NCBI GenBank assembly: GCA_013289685.1
Contig: JABCZL010000017.1
Coordinates: 59,708 to 123,707 of the forward strand
Length of the DNA: 64,000 bases
Direction of reading: 5' to 3'
DNA from: Acidobacteriota bacterium
GTDB taxonomy: Bacteria; Acidobacteriota; Terriglobia; Terriglobales; Acidobacteriaceae
The notes beneath the pieces are model-generated. The model searched no databases and was not told the origin of the DNA. It worked only from the letters and a program-made list of their open reading frames with translations. This document shows positions 15,238 to 21,784 of this stretch, piece after piece. Numbering within the stretch: position 1 is the stretch's first letter; each line of letters opens with the position of its first letter. The position numbers and the translations under genes are program-made.

Positions 15238-15397
15238 ATAACCTGCGTTGCGCTTCCCGATTGTAAATGCGTTGGCACGATTTGCACCGTCGCCAGCCAC
15301 GCGAATCGATGCGCGTATTTCGTTTGTTGTAGCTGTGGCCTCGTGGACAGCGGCTCTTGAGTGCGTTCCTCTGGCTGAGCACTGGACGGTGATTCAC
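15227..15397 (-). CDS. Stand-alone CPxGHxY zinc-finger protein, 56 aa
   Basis: Starts with GTG at 15397, overlapping the upstream TGA as GTGA, and ends at 15227. The 56 residues contain CPRGHSYNKRNTRID and GWRRCKSCQRIYNRE. This is the CPxGHxY-x(n)-N-T ... RxCxxC finger that usually accompanies HNH endonucleases; compare CPQGHPYSGDNLY in the protein at 33794-34276. The HNH core itself is missing, so it may be an HNH relic or a small DNA-binding protein. Confidence 0.72.
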   Translation of the reverse strand: MNHRPVLSQRNALKSRCPRGHSYNKRNTRIDSRGWRRCKSCQRIYNREAQRRLYVL

Positions 15398-15867
15398 GAT
15401 GCCCTCATCACCGCACGCAGTTTCTCCGGCGCTTTCTGCGTGAGACCTTTATAGTTCAGGTGAACCACGAGATGGTAGTAGAGACTCTGGCTGGCGTGAG
15501 CCTGATAGACGGCCGCTAGCCCTTGGTTGGCAACGCCTGGTGGTTCAGGACCGCAATCGAAAAAGGCACAGCCGAACGGTGCAACGTCATGGATGTCACA
15601 CCGTTCGTCTTTTGTTAAGTGGATGCAGGAGCCATCCGGTTTCGTGGCAGGAACTAGAGTGGGAATGCGAAACGACTTGCCACGCTTCATGACCAGGGCG
15701 CCGGGAGAGGCCAGCAGGTTCTCTTCGGCCCAACGGAAAGGATCCGCGCCGGCTGGAATCATTCGCTCCAGGTCGGCAGGAATCAGATAGCCGGGCATCA
15801 CTTTGCAGTTGAGCCGGCACATCTTGCAGCTACAGTTGGTACGTGGGGCACCGAACTCTGTTCTCAT
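15394..15867 (-). CDS. YkgJ-like cysteine-cluster protein
   Basis: 157 residues. CSCKMCRLNCKVMPGYLIP near residue 13 and GSCIHLTKDERCDIHDVAPF, then GCAFFDC near residues 80-105, fit the CxxCxxCC-type metal-binding family. It is probably a metal or Fe-S binding protein of unknown role, similar in kind to the protein at 4696-5154. ATGA and GTGA overlaps tie it to both neighbours. Confidence 0.72.
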   Translation of the reverse strand: MRTEFGAPRTNCSCKMCRLNCKVMPGYLIPADLERMIPAGADPFRWAEENLLASPGALVMKRGKSFRIPTLVPATKPDGSCIHLTKDERCDIHDVAPFGCAFFDCGPEPPGVANQGLAAVYQAHASQSLYYHLVVHLNYKGLTQKAPEKLRAVMRAS

Positions 15868-16127
15868 CGTGGGACCGCCTTTCTATCCGCTCGTTTGAAA
15901 GCCAGGAAGGAAACATCTTCCGGACTCAATCCGACACCTTGGAAGTTGTTGTTGCCGTTGAGCACAGCGAGTCGCTCGATCTCAACGGCATGACGATAGC
16001 CAGGAGCCTCGCGTTCTTCCTCGGCGCACGTTATACAAATCGTGTCCGTGTTGAACTTCGACATCGTGGATGGAATGTGCGCGAGGCTAGCCGCACAGCG
16101 AACGCAGAACCGCGGCCACGCTCTCAT
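15864..16127 (-). CDS. Zinc-ribbon protein, 87 aa
   Basis: Begins MRAWPRFCVRCAASL at ATG 16127, overlapping the upstream stop as ATGA. Two CxxC pairs (FCVRC and ICITC) form a zinc ribbon, followed by a short helical tail. A longer in-frame reading to 16385 is only an overlap with the next gene. Function unknown. Confidence 0.75.
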   Translation of the reverse strand: MRAWPRFCVRCAASLAHIPSTMSKFNTDTICITCAEEEREAPGYRHAVEIERLAVLNGNNNFQGVGLSPEDVSFLAFKRADRKAVPR

Positions 16128-16381
16128 GGCTTCTCCCCGTGGTAGTGCTCTGGCTTTCGATGGCTGGCAATCAGCTTCTCCAGCGCATTCCGGTACTGCG
16201 GATACCGTCTGAGCCAAAGCTCTACGCAGCGTTGTGAGCCAAGGACGACCGCAACGTCTCCGACTGGTTTGTGGCAACACGTCCAGCCGAATACGAGTAT
16301 GCCGTCGCCGCGGTCCTGGCCATAGATCGCTTGCTGGCCTTCTTCGATGGTGCCGCCGCAAGGTTCGCAGATCATGCGCAT
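16124..16381 (-). CDS. Zinc-finger protein, 85 aa
   Basis: 85 residues with CEPCGGTIEEGQQ and WTCCHKPVG, consistent with one zinc site. The remainder is a short helical segment (CVELWLRRYPQYRNALEKLI). It overlaps the upstream gene by 10 bp. No family recognised. Confidence 0.72.
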   Translation of the reverse strand: MRMICEPCGGTIEEGQQAIYGQDRGDGILVFGWTCCHKPVGDVAVVLGSQRCVELWLRRYPQYRNALEKLIASHRKPEHYHGEKP

Positions 16382-16803
16382 TCACCTCCGCACATCAGCA
16401 GTTGGTGACGGCAGTTCGGGCATTCGGCCCAATCACAACCGTCATGGTGGTACTGCCCCGGCAGCACGTTGCAGTCGTGGCAGCGCACATTCTCCCTCGG
16501 ACTGAACCGCGTCTCGGCCGTGTCGAATCGTTTTTCTTGGCCGTAAGGAATCGGATCCAGGAAGAAACTAATCTGGCCGCGAGGCGGGAGAATGATCCCG
16601 CCCGCAGACTCGGTCTTGTGCTCGACCCATTCCACGTAGCCCAGGCGTGTATCACCATTGGCTACGTCATATTGCCAATCCTCAAGTGGGTAAGTATTGG
16701 GGCTGGCGATATTCTTGGTGTCGTCTTTGTGGAACTCGACGGGCACCTTGATGCACCCGTCTGCCGTGAGCATGTCTTGGTTGCAGGCTGGACAGATGGA
16801 CAT
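16372..16803 (-). CDS. Protein with zinc knuckles at both ends, 143 aa
   Basis: The N-terminus starts MSICPACNQDML. The C-terminus has CHDCNVLPGQYHHDGCDW then CPNCRHQLLMCGGEC. The middle is a beta-rich segment with DVANGDTRLGYVEWVEHKT. It probably binds two zinc ions; role unknown. Its start codon overlaps the last base of the Ku gene. Confidence 0.72.
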   Translation of the reverse strand: MSICPACNQDMLTADGCIKVPVEFHKDDTKNIASPNTYPLEDWQYDVANGDTRLGYVEWVEHKTESAGGIILPPRGQISFFLDPIPYGQEKRFDTAETRFSPRENVRCHDCNVLPGQYHHDGCDWAECPNCRHQLLMCGGECA

Positions 16804-17648
16804 TAGGCCGCTTTGCCTTTCTTGGCCTTCGCCTGCTTCGCCGGCGCCGCGGGAGTGTCCAGCTTGATCGTGCGGCGCGGCTTCGGCGTGGCCAAGGAAG
16901 CAGACAGCGCTGCCATGAGATCTTGCACCGGTTGTGCTGTTACCGCGCTGACCGGCGTGGGTGCCGCGATGGACTTGTCGATCTTGGAAGCGATCAACGT
17001 GTTGAGCCGTTGGTAGTAGCCATCTTCGAAAGTTTCGGGATTGAACTCAGAGTCCAGGCTCTCCGCAAGCTGCCTCGCCAGCTTCAACTCCGATGCTGTG
17101 AGCGAGACCGCCTGCAGATCATCGAACTCTGCGACCTTGGCTATCTCAGTCTGATACCACAGGTAGTGAAGAATGAGACCGTTGCCTTGGGGCCGCAAGA
17201 GGATCATGTTCTCGCGGCCTGACTTGGTAAGCTGCGCGATTGCCACGCGGCCGGTGTCGGTCAGTGTCTTGACGAGTAGGCCGTAGGCTTTCATGCCGAC
17301 ATCTTCCGGCAACAGATAAAACGATTCGGCGAGATAGAGCGAATCGACGTCCGACCACTTCACGCATTCGGTGATCTCCAGCACTTTGCCGCTCGCCGGC
17401 GTGATGCCTTCGATCTCTTCGTCGGTGATCTCGACGATTCGGCCATCGGTTTGGTAGCCCCTGAAGATTTCGGATGCTTCCAACATCTTGGAACAGGCAG
17501 GGCAGTATTTCGGAGATTTTACTGCGCCTTTGCACTCCGTGTGGAACGTGTGCAGCTCGACCCGCTTATCCCGGGCTGCGACATTGAGATAGACGGGGAT
17601 ATTCAGTAGCCCAAACGAAAGATGTCCCTTCCAGACTTTGTGAGCCAT
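16803..17648 (-). CDS. ku: Ku homologue (NHEJ DNA-end-binding protein)
   Basis: 281 residues. The N-terminus (MAHKVWKGHLSFGLLNIPV) is diagnostic of bacterial Ku, whose homodimer encircles DNA ends and recruits an ATP-dependent ligase. A Cys cluster (ECKG ... KYCPAC near residues 36-53) and the Ku core (RENMILLRPQGNGLILHYLW) follow. Near the end, KPRRTIKLD matches the recurring tail peptide of this phage, here followed by 17 Ala/Lys-rich residues. The start is set by the hairpin/AAAGGGAGAATC element at 17652-17694. Confidence 0.95.
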   Translation of the reverse strand: MAHKVWKGHLSFGLLNIPVYLNVAARDKRVELHTFHTECKGAVKSPKYCPACSKMLEASEIFRGYQTDGRIVEITDEEIEGITPASGKVLEITECVKWSDVDSLYLAESFYLLPEDVGMKAYGLLVKTLTDTGRVAIAQLTKSGRENMILLRPQGNGLILHYLWYQTEIAKVAEFDDLQAVSLTASELKLARQLAESLDSEFNPETFEDGYYQRLNTLIASKIDKSIAAPTPVSAVTAQPVQDLMAALSASLATPKPRRTIKLDTPAAPAKQAKAKKGKAA

Positions 17649-17651
17649 TTC

Positions 17652-17694
17652 GATTCTCCCTTTTATTATTTTGGGCGCATTCTCGGCTGCGCCC
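17652..17694 (-). promoter_or_regulatory. Hairpin/ribosome-binding element of ku
   Basis: Minus strand: GGGCGCA stem (17694-17688), loop GCCGAGAA, TGCGCCC (17679-17673), an A/T-rich spacer of about 9 nt, AAAGGGAGAATC, GAA-ATG. It has a 7-bp perfect stem and the longest spacer of the set. Confidence 0.78.
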
Positions 17695-17732
17695 TTGCCG
17701 CACCTGGACAGTGGGTTCCAGACCTGATGTGG

Positions 17733-18089
17733 TTATGGATTAAGTCTGCGATACTCCGTGTTCAACTTGTCGAAAAGCTGCCGAAGTTCAAATGGGATAC
17801 GAGCGACTCCCGGACTGATGGTGCCATTGATGATCTCCTTGCGAAAGACCAGCTCGAACTGCTCTGCTACCTTCGCCAAGAGATCGACTTTGTGAATGTC
17901 CAAACACATTTCGGCCGGAGGATAATACTCGACTTGGTTCCGCATTCCGTAAAGCAAACCGCCCTCTTCAGACTGCCGGCGACACAGAGGATCGTAATGC
18001 GCCCGCGCCGCTTCGAAAAGGGCGTCTACTTCTTCCGCGTCGAACTCAACCCTGGCCTCCGGCAGGTAGATCAGCTTTTGCAGCTTCAT
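17733..18089 (-). CDS. Hypothetical protein, 118 aa
   Basis: 118 residues starting MKLQKLIYLPEARVEFDAEE. AAAGGGAGAATC abuts the ATG at 18089, giving the shortest spacing of the series. Mostly helical (VDALFEAARAHYDPL); no family recognised. It starts inside the end of the upstream gene (44-bp overlap). The 84 bp after it hold the ku hairpin element. Confidence 0.72.
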   Translation of the reverse strand: MKLQKLIYLPEARVEFDAEEVDALFEAARAHYDPLCRRQSEEGGLLYGMRNQVEYYPPAEMCLDIHKVDLLAKVAEQFELVFRKEIINGTISPGVARIPFELRQLFDKLNTEYRRLNP

Positions 18090-18258
18090 GATTCTCCCTT
18101 TCTTGCTTCTGCTTAACCTTAACCGCATGCTTGCTGGCTTTGCGTTTCCACTTCTCCTCTCTAGAGATCGCCTCAGCGCTTATGTGCGAGCCAGCATCTA
18201 GTTCTTCTTTCGGAACCACGCGCCAACGGCGTTGCTGATTAGGCGGTACTCTTTTCAT
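18046..18258 (-). CDS. Small basic protein, 70 aa, first gene after promoter P3
   Basis: 70 residues, very basic and helical (ISREEKWKRKASKHAVKVKQ). It lies 17 bp downstream of a consensus sigma70 -10 box, so it is the first gene of a transcript. Its C-terminal codons overlap the next gene and carry the AAAGGGAGAATC motif. It may bind nucleic acid; no family recognised. Confidence 0.68.
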   Translation of the reverse strand: MKRVPPNQQRRWRVVPKEELDAGSHISAEAISREEKWKRKASKHAVKVKQKQERENHEAAKADLPAGGQG

Positions 18259-18274
18259 GGTTGCACTCTCTCTT

Positions 18275-18303
18275 ATTATAGGTTAGCTACTACGTTATGT
18301 CAA
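18275..18303 (-). promoter_or_regulatory. Promoter P3: TTGACA-17-TATAAT
   Basis: Minus strand: perfect TTGACA (18303-18298), 17-nt spacer, perfect TATAAT (18280-18275). The spacer begins TAACGT and ends CTAACC, close to the promoters at 9024-9052 and 26344-26372. It overlaps the stop codon of the 18300-19367 gene and should drive the ku-side genes early, using host RNA polymerase. Confidence 0.85.
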
Positions 18304-19367
18304 TCGAACGTGATCCTGCGCTTGGGTTGCAGCACCACGAGTGTATCGAGCGCAGCTTTGATGTTTTCAAAGCCCTGCCTTACGTGTTCCCGCAGTTCAT
18401 CATTGGTTCGCAGAGTCACAGCGTTGTGGCCGCCGATCAGGTCTTTCGCCCGATCGACCAGAACCTTCATCTGTAGATCGTTGCCGATGTTGCGCGGGTC
18501 AAAGGTCTCCAAGAACTGCTGGAACTTCGTGATTGAGCCGTCTTGGAATGTTTTCATTCGGCCTTCTTCGTTGGGCGCAAGTCTGTCTGCCAGGTGATTG
18601 ACGAACTCCGACATGTGCCCGCGGAGCAGTTGTCTGTGAACTTGGGTCAGCTCAGCCCAACTCTCTTGCGCCTTTCTGCGTTCCTCGTCGGCCACCTCTT
18701 TACTGATGCCGGCAAGGTTCGGTGCGCTATCGACGTAGACGAATCGCCAATCGACATGGAACGCTGCCATCAGCTCGTCCCTGGTCATGAAGTCGTCGTC
18801 GTTGAACAGAGGACCAAGCCGTTTGGCGGATTCTTCTTTGATCTCGTCGTAACGCTTGCCCAAAGACTTGATGAAAGGCTGGCAGGCCGCGATGCCTTCC
18901 TTGAGTGTGGTGTTGACTTGCTCGACAAACGCGGTCGGCATGATATAGACGCCGCGCTTGATCTGCGATGGAAGAGCCAGGCGTTCGACGTACTGGCGCA
19001 TTTTGCCGTACCGCGACATGATCTCGTCCAACTCTTCGGCTTCGATCAGGCGCTTGGTCAGGTGCAACCATTCCTTATCGACTTGGGCCTCTTTTGCTCT
19101 GCCGCGGGTGTCTCTCTCGACATTGACATCGATGTTCGCGGTGTCTACTTTGCGGCGATTGCCGGTGCCGTGAAACGTGAGGACCATGACGACTGATTTC
19201 GCCATGATGTCTTTCGGCGAAACAAACTCCGGATTCTTCGGCAGTTTGATCGCCGGCAACGGCGGCAACGGTTTGATTTTCTTTTTTGGCGGTAGCGGAT
19301 TTGCCCTGCGAGCCCGGATCGTTTCCCATGCCTTCTTTGCTGCGGCGGTACGTGCTGCTGCTGTCAT
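18300..19367 (-). CDS. DUF3150-like protein ending in QPKRRITFD
   Basis: 355 residues from ATG at 19367, which follows a hairpin/AAAGGGAGAATC element. The N-terminus is a Lys/Pro-rich linker (PLPPKKKIKPLPPLP). The body (KSVVMVLTFHGTGNRRKVD, and later IKRGVYIMPTAFVEQVN) resembles the uncharacterised DUF3150 type; I am only moderately sure. The C-terminus LQPKRRITFD carries the shared tail peptide. In other genomes such proteins neighbour AAA+ ATPases, as here. Confidence 0.7.
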   Translation of the reverse strand: MTAAARTAAAKKAWETIRARRANPLPPKKKIKPLPPLPAIKLPKNPEFVSPKDIMAKSVVMVLTFHGTGNRRKVDTANIDVNVERDTRGRAKEAQVDKEWLHLTKRLIEAEELDEIMSRYGKMRQYVERLALPSQIKRGVYIMPTAFVEQVNTTLKEGIAACQPFIKSLGKRYDEIKEESAKRLGPLFNDDDFMTRDELMAAFHVDWRFVYVDSAPNLAGISKEVADEERRKAQESWAELTQVHRQLLRGHMSEFVNHLADRLAPNEEGRMKTFQDGSITKFQQFLETFDPRNIGNDLQMKVLVDRAKDLIGGHNAVTLRTNDELREHVRQGFENIKAALDTLVVLQPKRRITFD

Positions 19368-19370
19368 TGT

Positions 19371-19402
19371 GATTCTCCCTTTGCCGGATTGTCGGCTCCG
19401 GC
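19371..19402 (-). promoter_or_regulatory. Hairpin/ribosome-binding element
   Basis: Minus strand: GCCGGA stem (19402-19397), loop GCCGACAA, TCCGGC (19388-19383), AAAGGGAGAATC (which starts at the next base), ACA-ATG. It has a 6-bp perfect stem. Confidence 0.78.
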
Positions 19403-19413
19403 TGCCGATGTTG

Positions 19414-19791
19414 TTACCGGCCCTGTCCGCGCAGAATAGCGGCATCGAGCCTGGGTATGAGCGAATCGATCTCCTGCTTCGCTCGCATTGCATCGTTGGC
19501 TACAGGGACTCCGTAATCGCCATCTTTGACATCCACATAGCCTTCGATCAGTTCGTTGATTCTCTCCATCGCCTCAGACGCCTGAATCATGGCTGTGAGC
19601 ATGATCTGGTGAGTCTCAGCATCTGAGCCAAGGGAAAGGCTGAGGACCAATCGCAAAGCATCCTCGAATCGCTTCGATGGCTCACCAAGAATGACAAACT
19701 CTTGAGGAGCCAAGTTGTAGCGATCAAGAAACGCGCGAATGATTCGTCGCGCTTCCGTTCGCTGTCCTGCCAGTTCTGTTAGATCGATCAT
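19414..19791 (-). CDS. Helical protein, 125 aa
   Basis: 125 residues from ATG at 19791, overlapping the upstream TGA as ATGA; a GTG at 19815 is a less likely start. Predicted almost wholly helical (EDALRLVLSLSLGSDAETH and following). No family recognised. Confidence 0.72.
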   Translation of the reverse strand: MIDLTELAGQRTEARRIIRAFLDRYNLAPQEFVILGEPSKRFEDALRLVLSLSLGSDAETHQIMLTAMIQASEAMERINELIEGYVDVKDGDYGVPVANDAMRAKQEIDSLIPRLDAAILRGQGR

Positions 19792-20069
19792 GCGAACAGC
19801 CTCTTTTCGAGCCACTCGTGTTCGGCTTTGAGCGCTGCGGCTCTGGTTGTGAACGGGCCCAGGATGGGGTTATCGACGTCCAGGTTGAACTGCTTGATCG
19901 CCGGCGACATGTCTGCTATCCAGCGGCCGGATGGCGTTGGCTCAACCAAGCTAGCTCTGGTGATCTCCATCGACGCGTCCGGGAATACGTCCCATAGCGC
20001 GTCGTCGTAGATCGCCAGGATCGTGCCGTTAGGCGCGACTCTTAACTTGAACGTGCTCTGGCTTTTCAT
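19788..20069 (-). CDS. Hypothetical protein, 93 aa
   Basis: 93 residues from ATG at 20069, with GGAG close upstream. The first half is beta-rich (TFKLRVAPNGTILAIYDD) and the C-terminus is one helix (RAAALKAEHEWLEKRLFA). It lies inside the DUF2997/DUF1257/AAA cluster. No family recognised. Confidence 0.7.
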   Translation of the reverse strand: MKSQSTFKLRVAPNGTILAIYDDALWDVFPDASMEITRASLVEPTPSGRWIADMSPAIKQFNLDVDNPILGPFTTRAAALKAEHEWLEKRLFA

Positions 20070-20220
20070 ACATCTCCGACGTTTCAACATCGCTCACCTT
20101 CTTCCCGAGTCCTTCTTCGAACTCGCGAGTTAGTTCTTTGCACGACCGGCCCTTCACGCCCTTCACGGTAACTTTGGCGTTGCCGTCAGGCGCGATGCGG
20201 ATGATCACCGTCTCTTCCAT
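20029..20220 (-). CDS. DUF2997 family protein
   Basis: 63 residues starting MEETVIIRIAPDGNAKVTVK. The pattern I-x-P-D-G-x-x-K-V-x-x-K-G-x-x-G-x-SC followed by a helix (TREFEEGLGKK) fits DUF2997. This family is usually encoded beside DUF1257 and a Ycf46-like AAA+ ATPase, exactly as here, and is thought to act with them; the activity is unknown. GAGGAGG precedes the ATG at 20220. Confidence 0.85.
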   Translation of the reverse strand: MEETVIIRIAPDGNAKVTVKGVKGRSCKELTREFEEGLGKKVSDVETSEMYEKPEHVQVKSRA

Positions 20221-20221
20221 G

Positions 20222-20635
20222 TCAATCCTCCTCAAGATTGATCTTGCGTTTTGGATTCAACTCCAGCGTCGGTACTTCCTGATCCTCGCGGATGCGTTGC
20301 AGTTCCGCTTGTTGTCTGAGCCCTTTTCTGATGCGATCCACTTCCGCTGCCGTGGCAGGACGTAGACGTTCGGCGGCTTGATAGAACTCAAACACAGCCC
20401 ATACGTGGTCGCACCACAGGTTCGACGATATGGACTGCATTCCATTGATCTGGCCATTCGGACAATCGCACCCCCAGCGGTCGTCCGGGCTTAAGGTGAC
20501 GGTCCACCAACAGCTACTGTTGGCGAAGGCTTTCCATTTACGTTGGCCGAACTCGTTGACGTAGACAGGTGGGTAGAAACGACCGTCAACGGTACGTGCC
20601 GCGACAAACTCAACTCGCGTGATTGTGTATTGCAA
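20222..20635 (-). CDS. SWIM-type zinc-finger protein with NPKRKINLEED tail
   Basis: 137 residues from TTG at 20635. WGCDCPNGQINGMQSI and CDHVWAVFEFYQAA give a CxC-x(n)-CxH SWIM finger, a DNA/RNA- or protein-binding module. A helical linker leads to the end LNPKRKINLEED, the shared C-terminal peptide plus two acidic residues. It is one of four SWIM proteins encoded here (also 21072, 21444 and 25691). Confidence 0.8.
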   Translation of the reverse strand: MQYTITRVEFVAARTVDGRFYPPVYVNEFGQRKWKAFANSSCWWTVTLSPDDRWGCDCPNGQINGMQSISSNLWCDHVWAVFEFYQAAERLRPATAAEVDRIRKGLRQQAELQRIREDQEVPTLELNPKRKINLEED

Positions 20636-20653
20636 CTTTTGTTGCCTCGCAAC

Positions 20654-21061
20654 TTAAGTCGTGCGGGGACGAGTCGCAGTGACCGTGACGTAGCCCTGCT
20701 CGTCGGTTGTCGTCTTAACCTTGAAGCCTTTCTTCTTCCACTGCCTCTTGGTGTATTCGGTGGTGTAGGCTTGCTTCAGTCTCATCGCATCCTGCCCAAC
20801 GAAGTCTTGAAGACCGTAGCCTCGATTGTAAAAATCAGTCTCCAGGCGGAAGCGGCCCGGGCGACCGGTTTCAGAGACGCCGATTTCCATCGCTTGACTG
20901 TTGTTAGGGACGCGAATCGCGTGCTGGCAGCGGCCGTTCTGTCCGGCGAACTGCCTGAACGTTTTCTGGCCCTTGATGTACTCCAATCCAAGGCTCTTTG
21001 CCGCTTCTTCAAGAGCGCCAAGATCGGTGACTTCAAGTTCTATCTGACTGGTGTGGCTCAT
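20654..21061 (-). CDS. DUF1257 (Ycf35) family protein
   Basis: 135 residues starting MSHTSQIELEVTDLGALEEA. The N-terminal MSH-x-SQI motif, the GLEYIKGQKTFRQF segment and the C-terminal RLKQAYTTEYTKRQWKKKGF fit DUF1257, known from plastid Ycf35 and cyanobacteria. It occurs with DUF2997 and a Ycf46-like ATPase in the same cluster. Role unknown. AGGAGG before the ATG at 21061. Confidence 0.88.
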   Translation of the reverse strand: MSHTSQIELEVTDLGALEEAAKSLGLEYIKGQKTFRQFAGQNGRCQHAIRVPNNSQAMEIGVSETGRPGRFRLETDFYNRGYGLQDFVGQDAMRLKQAYTTEYTKRQWKKKGFKVKTTTDEQGYVTVTATRPRTT

Positions 21062-21071
21062 CTGTTGCCTC

Positions 21072-21440
21072 CTATTCGAGTGTGATTTTTCTTTTTGGCC
21101 TAAGAACTATTTCCGGTTCCTGCGGCTTCCTGCTTTCGGCACGATGATTAACTTCCTTTATGAGCTGCGCCTTTTTCCCTTCTCCTTGTCTGTGAAAGAT
21201 GAACGCTTGAGCAATGTGTTCGCATGGTGGCGGAACCCATGCAGGCGTCCCTAGCGCGTCTCGTGATGCCGGCGTCCAGGAAGTCTCTTGGCAACTCCCT
21301 GTGCCGCGTGCACCACAATCACACTGCCAAGTCTTGTCCGGGTTGATGCGGGCGATGGCTGGTTCGACATCGCCCCCACTGATTCTGCTGACAGCAAACT
21401 CTACGGTGCCGTCAGGATGTCGCCATACTCGTAGGATCAT
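21072..21440 (-). CDS. SWIM-type zinc-finger protein with RPKRKITLE tail
   Basis: 122 residues. After a beta-rich N-terminus (MILRVWRHPDGTVEFAVSR) the SWIM finger is WQCDCGARG ... PPCEHIAQAFIFHRQ. The C-terminus is IVLRPKRKITLE. Three nt separate it from the next SWIM gene upstream. Likely a nucleic-acid or protein-binding partner of the AAA/DUF1257 cassette. Confidence 0.8.
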   Translation of the reverse strand: MILRVWRHPDGTVEFAVSRISGGDVEPAIARINPDKTWQCDCGARGTGSCQETSWTPASRDALGTPAWVPPPCEHIAQAFIFHRQGEGKKAQLIKEVNHRAESRKPQEPEIVLRPKRKITLE

Positions 21441-21443
21441 CGT

Positions 21444-21782
21444 TCAATCCAGGTGGATGAGACGCCGCGTTTGGAGAACGAAGTACGGCTGTGGTGGCGG
21501 CGCGACTGCCGGTGCTCCAGGCCGCCGCCGCGTGGCTGATTGGAATGCGTGCTCTTGTGATGGAGTCGTGCGGGTTTTGTCCACAGGCTCCATCAGCTTA
21601 ACCTGCTCGATGTGCCAACAATCGGCACGCGGCCGCTGTTTGTTGAAGATCCAGCCGCCACAGCTGCATCCCCAGGTGCCGTCTACTTTCATGGCGACGA
21701 CGCGTTTTTTGTCAGGCTCGCTCCGGCTTTCGACTTCCCACCGCGCGATCCACACACCGTTTGCTTCGAGTTTGTTGGGCAT
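21444..21782 (-). CDS. SWIM-type zinc-finger protein with QTRRLIHLD tail
   Basis: 112 residues. The finger is WGCSCGGWIFNKQRPRADCW, then HIEQVKLM. A Pro/Ala linker (RRRPGAPAVAPPPQP) leads to FVLQTRRLIHLD. The start lies directly after the AAA gene stop, so the two are co-translated. It is similar to the neighbouring SWIM proteins, indicating gene duplication within the phage. Confidence 0.8.
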   Translation of the reverse strand: MPNKLEANGVWIARWEVESRSEPDKKRVVAMKVDGTWGCSCGGWIFNKQRPRADCWHIEQVKLMEPVDKTRTTPSQEHAFQSATRRRPGAPAVAPPPQPYFVLQTRRLIHLD

Positions 21783-21784
21783 GT

